Of a stretch of 6,430 bases of DNA, positions 1 through 5,837 are shown piece after piece; within the stretch, counting starts at the first letter, position 1; the number at the start of each line of letters is the position of its first letter. The translations under genes and the position numbers were made by a program. The notes below the pieces were generated by a model. That model did not search any database. It was not told the origin of the DNA and saw only the letters and a program-made list of their open reading frames with translations. Source of the stretch: UBA8337 sp965657665 (GTDB lineage: Bacteria > Pseudomonadota > Alphaproteobacteria > RS24); contig CBFHPF010000080.1 in assembly GCA_965657665.1 (NCBI GenBank), forward strand, positions 1-6,430. Direction: 5' to 3'.

Positions 1-761
1 CAAGCATTGGCAACGGCCCGATATTCGGCATAGCCGGATTTCTCAAGTTCCAACGCCAGCTCCGGCCCGCCCGATTTCACAATCCGGCCATCCGCCATCA
101 CATGCACAACATCCGGTTTAATGAAGTCTAAAAGACGCTGATAATGGGTGATGACCAGCATGCCGCGCTCCGGCGCGCGCAGGGCGTTCACCCCCTCGGC
201 GACAGTTTTCAGCGCATCAATGTCAAGGCCGCTATCGGTTTCATCCAAAATCGCCAGCTTCGGCTCAAGCATGGCCATTTGCAAAATCTCATTGCGCTTT
301 TTCTCGCCGCCCGAAAAGCCGACATTCAACTGCCGCTTCAGCATATCGTCATTCATGCCGAGCGATTTAGCTTTCTCACGCGCCAAACGCAAAAAGCTGG
401 CTGCATCCATTTCCGCTTCGCCGCGCCCGCGCAGCACCGCGTTAAGCGAGGTTTTCAAAAACGTCATATTGGTGACACCGGGAATTTCCAGCGGATATTG
501 AAAAGCCAAAAACAAGCCCGCAATGGCGCGCGCTTCCGGCTCCATATCGGCCAGTTCTTGCCCGTCAAACAGCATTTCACCGCCATCGACCTGATAACCT
601 TGTTTGCCTGACAGCACATAAGACAGCGTCGACTTGCCCGAGCCATTCGGCCCCATAATGGCGTGCACTTCCCCCGGGCGGATGCTCAGCGACAGACCTT
701 TCAAAATCTGCTTGCCTTCAATACCGGCCTGCAAATTTTTAATATCCAGTAACGCACTCAT
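1..761 (-). CDS. sufC: SufC, Fe-S cluster assembly ATPase (3' end at window edge)
   Basis: This cytoplasmic ABC-type ATPase partners SufB and SufD and drives conformational change of the SufBCD scaffold during iron-sulfur cluster assembly. I translated 253 codons without a stop. Visible motifs are Walker A GPNGSGKST (residues 37-45), the Q-loop FQYP (Gln88), the ABC signature FSGGEK (149-154), Walker B LAILDE ending in Glu174, the D-loop region TDSGLD, and the H-loop His206 in ITHYQRLL. There are no membrane segments, as expected for SufC. The last complete codon is Ala253, followed by TG at the edge. Since SufC is usually about 250 residues, the next base is probably A, giving a TGA stop, but this cannot be seen. 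The ATG overlaps the sufB stop as ATGA, and a strong Shine-Dalgarno lies 6 nt upstream inside sufB. The assignment is very secure. Confidence 0.97.
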   Translation of the reverse strand, partial: MSALLDIKNLQAGIEGKQILKGLSLSIRPGEVHAIMGPNGSGKSTLSYVLSGKQGYQVDGGEMLFDGQELADMEPEARAIAGLFLAFQYPLEIPGVTNMTFLKTSLNAVLRGRGEAEMDAASFLRLAREKAKSLGMNDDMLKRQLNVGFSGGEKKRNEILQMAMLEPKLAILDETDSGLDIDALKTVAEGVNALRAPERGMLVITHYQRLLDFIKPDVVHVMADGRIVKSGGPELALELEKSGYAEYRAVANA

Positions 762-2239
762 CCGACACTTCCTTCCAGTGAGATGCCCACTAGCTTTTGC
801 GCTTCAACGGCAAATTCCATGGGCAGGTTTTGTAAAACATCGCGGCAAAAACCGTTAACGATAAGCGCCACGGCTTCTTCGGGGTCGAGGCCGCGTTGCT
901 GGCAAAAGAACAATTGATCGTCGCTGATTTTCGACGTTGTCGCCTCATGCTCTAGCACGGCTGACAAATTCTTCGCCTCAATATACGGCACGGTATGCGC
1001 GGCGCATTTATCGCCGATAAGCAAACTGTCGCATTGGGTGAAATTGCGGGCGCCCGACGCTTTCGGATGCACATTCACCTGCCCGCGATAAGCATTTGAC
1101 GAGCGACCGGCTGATATGCCTTTCGAGATGATTTTGCTCGACGTATTCTTGCCCAGATGCAGCATTTTCGTGCCGCTATCAACCTGCTGCATATTGTTGG
1201 AAATGGCGATGGAATAAAACTCGCCTGAGCTATCGTCACCGCGCAAAATGCAGCTGGGATATTTCCACGTCACGGCAGAGCCGGTTTCAACCTGTGTCCA
1301 GCTAATGCGGGCGCGTGCCTCGCGGCAATCACCGCGCTTGGTCACGAAATTATAAATCCCGCCCACGCCATCCGCATTGCCCGGATACCAATTTTGCACA
1401 GTCGAGTATTTAATCTCGGCATCTTCCAATGCAACCAGCTCTACAACCGCTGCGTGCAATTGATTTTCATCGCGCATCGGCGCGGTGCAGCCTTCCAAAT
1501 AGCTGACATACGCGCCTTTATCAGCAATCACCAAAGTGCGCTCAAACTGGCCAGTATTGGCTTCATTAATGCGGAAATAAGTCGACAATTCCATCGGGCA
1601 GCGCACCCCCGGCGGGATGTAGCAAAACGACCCGTCGGAAAACACAGCCGAGTTAAGCGCGGCGAAATAATTATCCGATTTCGGTATAACCGAGCCGAGA
1701 TATTTTTTTACCAATTCGGGGTGTTCTTTCACCGCTTCAGAAAACGAGCAGAAAATCACACCATCTTTAGCCAGCTCTTCGCGAAACGTTGTGCCGACAG
1801 AAACGCTATCAAACACCGCATCGACGGCGATTTTTTTCACACCGGCCAAAACTTCTTGCTCTTGCAACGGAATGCCCAGCTTGGAATAGGTTTCCAGCAA
1901 TTCAGGGTCAACATCATCAAGGCTTTTCGGCCCATCTTCCATCGATTTCGGCGCCGCGTAATAGCACAAATCTTGATAGTCGATTTTCGGATAATCGACA
2001 TGCGCCCAGTCCGGCTCATCCATGCTCTGCCAACGCTCAAACGCGTCCAACCGCCAATCCAACAACCATTGTGGCTCTTCTTTTTTGGCCGAGATAAAGC
2101 GGACGATATCTTCGTTCAATCCATTTGGCACACGGTCCACGTCAATATCTGTGGTGAAGCCGTATTTATAATGCTCGCCGCCAAATTTCGCGACTTGCTC
2201 AACGGTTTGTTTATCGATCGATGCTTTTGCTTCGCTCAT
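758..2239 (-). CDS. sufB: SufB, Fe-S cluster assembly scaffold protein
   Basis: SufB is the core scaffold subunit of the cytoplasmic SufBCD complex, where persulfide sulfur and iron are assembled into a nascent cluster. The 493-residue length is normal for the family (E. coli SufB is about 495). The C-terminal beta-helix core is well conserved: SYLEGC with Cys251, NFTQCDSLLIGD with Cys403, and LEHEATTS with Glu432. By position these match E. coli Cys254, Cys405 and Glu434, which are implicated in sulfur transfer and cluster formation. The protein ends in the family-typical EFAVEAQKL...SLEGSVG. The ATG at 2239 is supported by a GGAG 8 nt upstream. The gene lies 5 nt after the desulfurase stop, and its own stop overlaps the sufC start, so the products are probably made together under IscR control. 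I see no damage or truncation. Confidence 0.98.
   Translation of the reverse strand: MSEAKASIDKQTVEQVAKFGGEHYKYGFTTDIDVDRVPNGLNEDIVRFISAKKEEPQWLLDWRLDAFERWQSMDEPDWAHVDYPKIDYQDLCYYAAPKSMEDGPKSLDDVDPELLETYSKLGIPLQEQEVLAGVKKIAVDAVFDSVSVGTTFREELAKDGVIFCSFSEAVKEHPELVKKYLGSVIPKSDNYFAALNSAVFSDGSFCYIPPGVRCPMELSTYFRINEANTGQFERTLVIADKGAYVSYLEGCTAPMRDENQLHAAVVELVALEDAEIKYSTVQNWYPGNADGVGGIYNFVTKRGDCREARARISWTQVETGSAVTWKYPSCILRGDDSSGEFYSIAISNNMQQVDSGTKMLHLGKNTSSKIISKGISAGRSSNAYRGQVNVHPKASGARNFTQCDSLLIGDKCAAHTVPYIEAKNLSAVLEHEATTSKISDDQLFFCQQRGLDPEEAVALIVNGFCRDVLQNLPMEFAVEAQKLVGISLEGSVG
768..776 (-). promoter_or_regulatory. sufC: Ribosome binding site of sufC
   Basis: The purine-rich GGAAGGAAG on the minus strand lies 6 nt upstream of the sufC ATG, within the last codons of sufB. 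It supports the start at 761 and the ATGA overlap. Confidence 0.7.
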
Positions 2240-2244
2240 TTACC

Positions 2245-3375
2245 CTACTCCGCCGCCATTGATTTATTGGCCGCCAATTTGGTCCATTGCAGAACCAGTT
2301 TTTCAGTTTCTTCCGCCGTGCTTTGCCAGCCCAGACTGACCCGAAGAACGCCCTTACTTATATGGGTTTGAACCCCCATGGCAGCCAGCACATGGCTGCG
2401 CGACACCTTGCCGCTGGAGCACGCAGAACCGGCGCTAACGGCAATGCCCGCAAGGTCCAGCGCCATCACTAAAGTCTCACTGCTCAACCCTTCCAGTGCA
2501 AAACAAGATGTGTTCGCCAAACGCTCTGTTTTATGCCCGAAAATAACCAGCTCGGGCGCGGCTTCACTGAGCGCGGCTTCCATTGCATCACGCAAATCCG
2601 CCAGCTTTTCAAATTGTGGCAAAGACTGCTTGGCAACCCGCGCCGCCGCCGCGAAAGCGGCAATGCCTGAAATGTTTTCAGACCCGGCGCGACGGCCCAA
2701 TTCTTGCCCACCGCCGATAAGCATAGGCGGCACAACAACACCGGGGCGCGTGACCAATGCGCCAATACCCATCGGCGCGCCCAATTTGTGGCCCGACAGG
2801 CTGAGTGCATCAATGCCCATGCCAATCATATTAATATCGATTTTACCGGCCGCTTGCACAGCATCACAAAACAGCAAGCTACCATGCGCTTTCACGCGGC
2901 GGCTTATCTCTGCCATTGGCTGCACAACACCCGTTTCATTATTGGCCAGCATGATGCACACCAAAGCCGGTGTTTCATCTTGCAGCGCGGCATCCAGCGC
3001 GTCCAAATCTACCAGCCCTTGCGAAGTGACGGCAATTTCCTCAACCGGTAAATCGCTCTCCTTAGCGGCCGCCAACACAGCCGAGTGCTCAATCGCGCTG
3101 ACCAGCAAACGGCCTATTGCGCCATTGGGGGCGGCGCGCAATTGCAATGCCAGATTGCATGCTTCTGTGCCGCCGGATGTGAAAATCACGGTTTCGGGAT
3201 GCGCCACCACCAGCTCGGCAATATCGCGGCGGGCATTTTCAACCAGCGCGCGCGCTTTGCGTCCCTCTTCATGCACAGATGACGGGTTACCAATATCCAA
3301 CGCGCCCAATAAAGCGTCGCGGGCTTCGGGGCGTAAGGGCGCAGTGGCGTTATAATCGAGATAAATCCTACTCAT
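2245..3375 (-). CDS. Cysteine desulfurase, NifS/IscS-like (group I), class V aminotransferase fold
   Basis: This PLP enzyme converts L-cysteine to alanine and leaves a persulfide on its active-site cysteine, supplying sulfur for the SufBCD scaffold. The 376 residues show the N-terminal YLDYNATAPLRP, the PLP phosphate contact SGGTE (67-71), His97 stacking over PLP, the Asp171/Gln174 pair in CDAVQ, the Schiff-base Lys197 in LSGHK, and the catalytic Cys319 in SAGSACSSGK. The SACSSG loop marks it as group I (NifS/IscS) rather than SufS (group II, with an RxGHHCA-type motif). It is a little shorter than E. coli IscS (404). The ATG overlaps the iscR stop as ATGA, and a strong GGGAGGT lies 6 nt upstream. 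I leave the symbol blank because iscS, nifS and csd are all used for such suf-linked genes. The enzyme class is secure. Confidence 0.96.
   Translation of the reverse strand: MSRIYLDYNATAPLRPEARDALLGALDIGNPSSVHEEGRKARALVENARRDIAELVVAHPETVIFTSGGTEACNLALQLRAAPNGAIGRLLVSAIEHSAVLAAAKESDLPVEEIAVTSQGLVDLDALDAALQDETPALVCIMLANNETGVVQPMAEISRRVKAHGSLLFCDAVQAAGKIDINMIGMGIDALSLSGHKLGAPMGIGALVTRPGVVVPPMLIGGGQELGRRAGSENISGIAAFAAAARVAKQSLPQFEKLADLRDAMEAALSEAAPELVIFGHKTERLANTSCFALEGLSSETLVMALDLAGIAVSAGSACSSGKVSRSHVLAAMGVQTHISKGVLRVSLGWQSTAEETEKLVLQWTKLAANKSMAAE
2248..2251 (-). promoter_or_regulatory. sufB: Ribosome binding site of sufB
   Basis: GGAG on the minus strand ends 8 nt before the sufB ATG and straddles the desulfurase stop region, since the TAG at 2247-2245 follows it directly. 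It supports the start at 2239. Confidence 0.65.
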
Positions 3376-3875
3376 TCGCCGACCTCCCGCAAGGCTTGCA
3401 AAGAGACTTCCTGCGGCTCACCTAGCCGGTCGGTCGATAAGCCGGGCGCAAAATGAGGCAATGGTTTGCCGTCCACCACATCCGCCAATGAGATAGCATT
3501 TAAGAAGCCATGAATTGTGTTGCCCAATTCGGCCCATAAATCATGTGTCAAACAGCGCGCTTGCTTGCTCAAACAGCCTGAAGCCGTGCCGCAGCGCGTT
3601 ACATCCACCGGCTCATCAACCGCCTGAATGACATCGCCAATGCGAATGGTTTTTGGCGTATCGGCCAGCGTATAACCACCATGCGCCCCGCGATGGCTCA
3701 GCACCAATCCGGAACGGCGCAAATCACCGAAAATTTGTTCCAAATAATTGAGCGAAATCTCCTGCCGCAGACCGATATCCGCCAGTTTAATGGGCTTGGA
3801 TGCGCCCTGTTCTGCCTGTTGCGCGATATCGGCCATCGCCATGACCGCATATCGACCGCGTGTTGAGATTTTCAT
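3372..3875 (-). CDS. iscR: IscR-type Rrf2 family Fe-S sensing transcriptional regulator
   Basis: This is a DNA-binding regulator of Fe-S cluster biogenesis, expected to bind a [2Fe-2S] cluster and repress its own operon when clusters are plentiful. The 167 residues begin with the Rrf2 signature MKISTRGRYAVMAMADIA. The winged helix-turn-helix contains ISLNYLEQIFGDLRRSGLV, with Glu46 equivalent to the DNA-recognition Glu43 of E. coli IscR, then a GAHGGY wing. Three cysteines (Cys95, Cys101, Cys108) and His111 in RCLTHDLW match the IscR ligand set, although spacing is C-x5-C-x6-C against x5/x5 in E. coli. A tail of about 35 residues after the ligand region is poorly conserved in my judgement. 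RirA and NsrR are less likely given Glu46, the His ligand and the suf operon context. The gene comes first in the operon, and an IscR operator lies in its promoter. Confidence 0.93.
   Translation of the reverse strand: MKISTRGRYAVMAMADIAQQAEQGASKPIKLADIGLRQEISLNYLEQIFGDLRRSGLVLSHRGAHGGYTLADTPKTIRIGDVIQAVDEPVDVTRCGTASGCLSKQARCLTHDLWAELGNTIHGFLNAISLADVVDGKPLPHFAPGLSTDRLGEPQEVSLQALREVGE
3382..3388 (-). promoter_or_regulatory. Ribosome binding site of the cysteine desulfurase
   Basis: GGGAGGT on the minus strand lies 6 nt before the desulfurase ATG, inside the 3' end of iscR. It fixes the start at 3375, which forms the ATGA overlap with the iscR stop. It suggests re-initiation supplemented by strong independent initiation. 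Confidence 0.8.
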
Positions 3876-3878
3876 TTT

Positions 3879-3900
3879 AACCTAAACCTTTGTTAAGGCT
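3879..3900 (-). promoter_or_regulatory. iscR: Possible leader hairpin covering the iscR ribosome binding site
   Basis: In the iscR leader, bases 3900-3892 can pair with 3887-3879 around an AAAG loop (3891-3888). This gives eight pairs, one of them G-U, with one T-T mismatch. The 3' arm includes AGG (3883-3881), the only Shine-Dalgarno-like element, 5 nt before the ATG. The stem is AU-rich and probably of modest stability, so a regulatory role is speculative. Confidence 0.25.
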
Positions 3901-3943
3901 GCCTTTTTACGAAAAACCTTGCAATTTTGTCACGCTTTTCGCT

Positions 3944-3973
3944 ATCACATGGCAACCATAGTCTGGATATAGT
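3944..3973 (+). promoter_or_regulatory. Possible promoter of the alpha/beta hydrolase gene
   Basis: On the plus strand, TATAGT (3968-3973) matches the -10 consensus at 5 of 6 bases. ATCACA (3944-3949), with an 18-nt spacer, matches the -35 at 4 of 6. The start would fall near 3980, inside the IscR box, with a leader of about 38 nt. Its -10 overlaps the -10 of the iscR promoter on the other strand, so the two promoters probably compete for polymerase. This prediction is weaker than the iscR promoter. Confidence 0.4.
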
Positions 3974-3983
3974 AAATCCGACT
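3960..3983. repeat. Imperfect inverted repeat sharing a half-site with the IscR box
   Basis: AGTCTGGAT (3960-3968) is complementary to ATCCGACT (3976-3983), giving eight pairs with one extra T at 3964 and a 7-base gap. The right arm contains the GACT (3980-3983) that is also the left half of the IscR operator core. The region therefore carries three AGTC/GACT units, at 3960-3963, 3980-3983 and 3989-3992. The repeat spans both predicted -10 elements. It could be an extra regulator half-site, or chance. Confidence 0.4.
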
Positions 3984-3994
3984 AAATTAGTCAA
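3966..3994 (-). promoter_or_regulatory. Predicted sigma70-type promoter of the iscR-suf operon
   Basis: On the minus strand, TTGACT (3994-3989) matches the -35 consensus at 5 of 6 bases. It is followed after 17 nt by TATATC (3971-3966), 4 of 6 to the -10. Transcription would start near 3959, giving a leader of about 84 nt before the iscR ATG. The -35 lies inside the right half of the IscR operator, the arrangement expected for autorepression. No other candidate in this intergenic stretch is as good. This is pattern matching only, with no transcript data. Confidence 0.65.
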
Positions 3995-3998
3995 GTTT
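3974..3998. promoter_or_regulatory. Type 1 IscR operator (IscR box)
   Basis: The 13-bp core GACTAAATTAGTC (3980-3992) fits the E. coli type 1 IscR core GACTRWWWYAGTC at every position. Compared by eye over the full 25-bp type 1 consensus, 22 positions agree; the mismatches are at 3975, 3977 and 3997. The box overlaps the -35 of the predicted iscR promoter and the expected start region of the divergent hydrolase promoter. Together with an adjacent iscR gene that retains the three cysteines, this strongly suggests autoregulation by [2Fe-2S]-IscR. Whether binding also affects the hydrolase is inference. Confidence 0.82.
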
Positions 3999-4004
3999 AA
4001 GCGT

Positions 4005-4010
4005 GGGGGA
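4005..4010 (+). promoter_or_regulatory. Ribosome binding site that decides the hydrolase start
   Basis: GGGGGA lies 7 nt before the ATG at 4018. An in-frame GTG at 4003 overlaps this element and has no Shine-Dalgarno of its own, so ATG 4018 is preferred. The resulting N-terminus, MPEVIFNGPEGRLEG, also looks like the usual start of this hydrolase family. Confidence 0.65.
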
Positions 4011-4017
4011 ACGCTGT

Positions 4018-4659
4018 ATGCCGGAAGTGATTTTTAACGGCCCCGAGGGTCGCCTTGAGGGACGTTTTGTTCAAAATAAAGAGCCGGGTGCACCGATTGC
4101 GATGATTTTGCATCCTCTGCCGCAGCTTGGCGGCAGCATGAACAACCCTGTCGCCTATCAGCTTTATCATCAATTTGCTGAACGCGGCTTTTCCGTCCTG
4201 CGGTTTAACTTTCGCGGCGTCGGCCGCAGCCAAGGTGAATTTGACGATGGTATTGGCGAATTATCTGATGCCGCCGCTGCTTTGGACTGGCTGCAAGCCT
4301 TGAGCGTAGATGCCAGCCAATGCTGGATAGCCGGTTATAGTTTCGGCGCATGGATTGGCATGCAATTGCTGATGCGCCGTCCGGAAATTTCGGGCTTCAT
4401 CTCCGTCGCCCCGCCGGCCAATTTTTACGACTTCACTTTTCTTGCCCCCTGCCCCTCAAGCGGCCTGATTGTGCATGGCGATGCTGACCGCATTGTGCCG
4501 AAAGAAGATATCGAAAAAATGGTTGAGCGCCTGCAATCGCAAAAAGGTATCACGATTGATTATGAGAACCTCAAAGGGGCCAATCACTTCTTTGAGAAGG
4601 ATATGGACAAGCTCGACAAGACTGTTACAGCCTATCTTGATAAGCGCCTGAACGGTTAA
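4018..4659 (+). CDS. Small alpha/beta hydrolase (dienelactone hydrolase/COG2945-like), substrate unknown
   Basis: This 213-residue cytoplasmic serine hydrolase has a complete alpha/beta fold signature. HPLPQLGGSMNN (32-43) is the oxyanion-hole region. FNFRGVGRSQGEFDDG (64-78) is typical of this family. The nucleophile elbow is GYSFG with Ser108, the acid is Asp157 in HGDADRIVP, and the base is His190 in GANHFF. There is no signal peptide and no lid domain insertion. The real substrate cannot be read from sequence; relatives are annotated only as hydrolases or putative esterases. I chose ATG 4018 over GTG 4003, which would add five residues. It is divergent from iscR across 142 bp that contain an IscR operator, so Fe-S or redox-linked expression is plausible. 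Its stop overlaps the anmK stop on the other strand. The fold is secure and the function open. Confidence 0.92.
   Translation: MPEVIFNGPEGRLEGRFVQNKEPGAPIAMILHPLPQLGGSMNNPVAYQLYHQFAERGFSVLRFNFRGVGRSQGEFDDGIGELSDAAAALDWLQALSVDASQCWIAGYSFGAWIGMQLLMRRPEISGFISVAPPANFYDFTFLAPCPSSGLIVHGDADRIVPKEDIEKMVERLQSQKGITIDYENLKGANHFFEKDMDKLDKTVTAYLDKRLNG
4656..4659. other. Convergent stop codons sharing TTAA
   Basis: The hydrolase stop TAA (4657-4659, plus) and the anmK stop TAA (4658-4656, minus) are both read from the palindrome TTAA. The two genes therefore overlap tail to tail by 4 bp, with no intergenic space. No terminator hairpin with a T-run is evident on either side, so the transcripts probably overlap. 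Confidence 0.9.
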
Positions 4660-5771
4660 GTTCGGTATAATACGCCGCCGCTTGTTGGTTGCGTAACGCC
4701 GGTTGTCTCCGGTCGGCTGAGCGGTAAGCCATAAAAACTGCGCACGGCCAGCCAGCCAAATAGCTGCGCCTCCAACGCATCGCCGCGCCAGCCAAGGCTA
4801 TCGCAATCGACAATATCAACCCCGCAATAAGCAGCCATCATGCGGCGCAACGTGCTGTTGTGCCGTCCACCGCCGCACAAAATAAGCCGCTGTGGTTTTT
4901 TCGGGCATAAATCCAACGCCTTGGCTATGCCCATTGCCGTGAAGGCGGTTAACGTCGCCGCGCCATCAGCCGCCGACAACGCTTCAACCGGCGACGCATC
5001 AAAATCAAGACGGTCCAGCGATTTAGGCGGCGGTGCCGCAAAATATGGATGCGCCAGCAAAGCCGCCAACGCCGTTTCATTAACCTCACCTTGCGCCGCC
5101 AGCTCGCCATCTTCATCAAACGCTGCACCGCTATGGCGCATCACCCAATCATCAATCAGCGCATTGGCCGGTCCGCAATCAAAGGCCAATATGTCATCTG
5201 CGCGACACCATGTGATGTTGGCAATGCCACCGAGATTAATCACGGCTTCGGCGTCTTGCGGTGTCGCCTCACCCTCTAAAAGCGCAGCATGATAAAGCGG
5301 CGCTAGCGGCGCGCCCTGCCCACCGGCCGCCATATCGGCTTGGCGAAACCGCGCCACCACATTGACCCCCAAAGCCGCCGCCATGGCCTGACCGTCACCG
5401 ATTTGAAGGGTAAATGCTTCAGCCGGTCTGTGCGCCACGGTTTGCCCGTGAAAGCCGATAATATCGATAGATAAATTATTATGGCGGTCGAGAAATTGTG
5501 TTACCGCCTCAATATGCGCTTGTGTCACTTGCGCATCCGCCGCCACCAATCGGTCCGGCCAAAGGGCCATATCAGCCAACACCGCTGTCGGCAGTTCAGC
5601 CAGCCATGTCAGCAGCGCGCGCAGTTCTTGGCGCAGAGCATCATCATAGGCGAAAAAGCCATCTGCGGCGGGTTGAATATGCTGCGCACCATCCGTGTGC
5701 AAAACGGCAATATCAATGCCGTCTAGCGATGTGCCGCTCATCAATCCCAATGCTGTCAGTTTTTTTGTCAT
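4656..5771 (-). CDS. anmK: Anhydro-N-acetylmuramic acid kinase AnmK
   Basis: AnmK uses ATP and water to open and phosphorylate 1,6-anhydro-MurNAc to MurNAc-6-phosphate, returning cell wall fragments to metabolism in the cytoplasm. Visible motifs are the N-terminal ATP-binding GLMSGTSLDGID (9-20), GFHGQTVAHRP (106-116), VINLGGIANITW (177-188), AFDCGPANALID (196-207) with the likely catalytic Asp198, ILCGGGRHN (297-305), and a C-terminal GWRGDALEAQLFGWLAVR. With the ATG at 5771 the protein is 371 residues, against 369 in E. coli. An in-frame GTG at 5816 would add 15 polar residues and come within 22 nt of the divergent tyrS ATG; neither start has a convincing Shine-Dalgarno. I prefer the ATG because the SGTS motif then sits at the usual distance from the N-terminus. 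Family assignment is secure. Confidence 0.95.
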   Translation of the reverse strand: MTKKLTALGLMSGTSLDGIDIAVLHTDGAQHIQPAADGFFAYDDALRQELRALLTWLAELPTAVLADMALWPDRLVAADAQVTQAHIEAVTQFLDRHNNLSIDIIGFHGQTVAHRPAEAFTLQIGDGQAMAAALGVNVVARFRQADMAAGGQGAPLAPLYHAALLEGEATPQDAEAVINLGGIANITWCRADDILAFDCGPANALIDDWVMRHSGAAFDEDGELAAQGEVNETALAALLAHPYFAAPPPKSLDRLDFDASPVEALSAADGAATLTAFTAMGIAKALDLCPKKPQRLILCGGGRHNSTLRRMMAAYCGVDIVDCDSLGWRGDALEAQLFGWLAVRSFYGLPLSRPETTGVTQPTSGGVLYRT

Positions 5772-5837
5772 ATTTTTGCTATCGGCTTCCGATTTGGCCT
5801 CTTGATTTCGCGTCACGCTTTGCTTAACAGTCTGAAC

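Noticed and set aside
464..646. Short minus-strand open frame within sufC
   Set aside because: It is out of frame with sufC, whose continuous frame carries all ABC ATPase motifs across this interval.
1394..2371. Long open frame (325 codons) on the plus strand opposite sufB
   Set aside because: It is antisense to a clearly conserved gene, has no recognisable domain or ribosome binding site, and its low-complexity composition mirrors sufB codon use.
2378..3355. Second plus-strand open frame, also 325 codons, opposite the desulfurase
   Set aside because: The equal length is coincidence. The Ala/Ser-rich translation is a shadow of the desulfurase reading frame, with no domain of its own.
4003..4017. 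GTG start for the hydrolase, five residues upstream
   Set aside because: The GTG overlaps the GGGGGA that serves the ATG at 4018 and has no Shine-Dalgarno of its own. The ATG start matches the usual family N-terminus.
3876..4017. Riboswitch or small RNA in the iscR/hydrolase intergenic region
   Set aside because: It is too short for a known riboswitch class beside the promoters, and shows no conserved aptamer motif or terminator. Only the operator, the promoters and a weak hairpin can be supported.
4666..4671. Perfect TATAAT on the plus strand just after the hydrolase
   Set aside because: No -35-like hexamer lies 16-18 nt upstream, and nothing is encoded on the plus strand downstream. It falls inside the 3' end of anmK.
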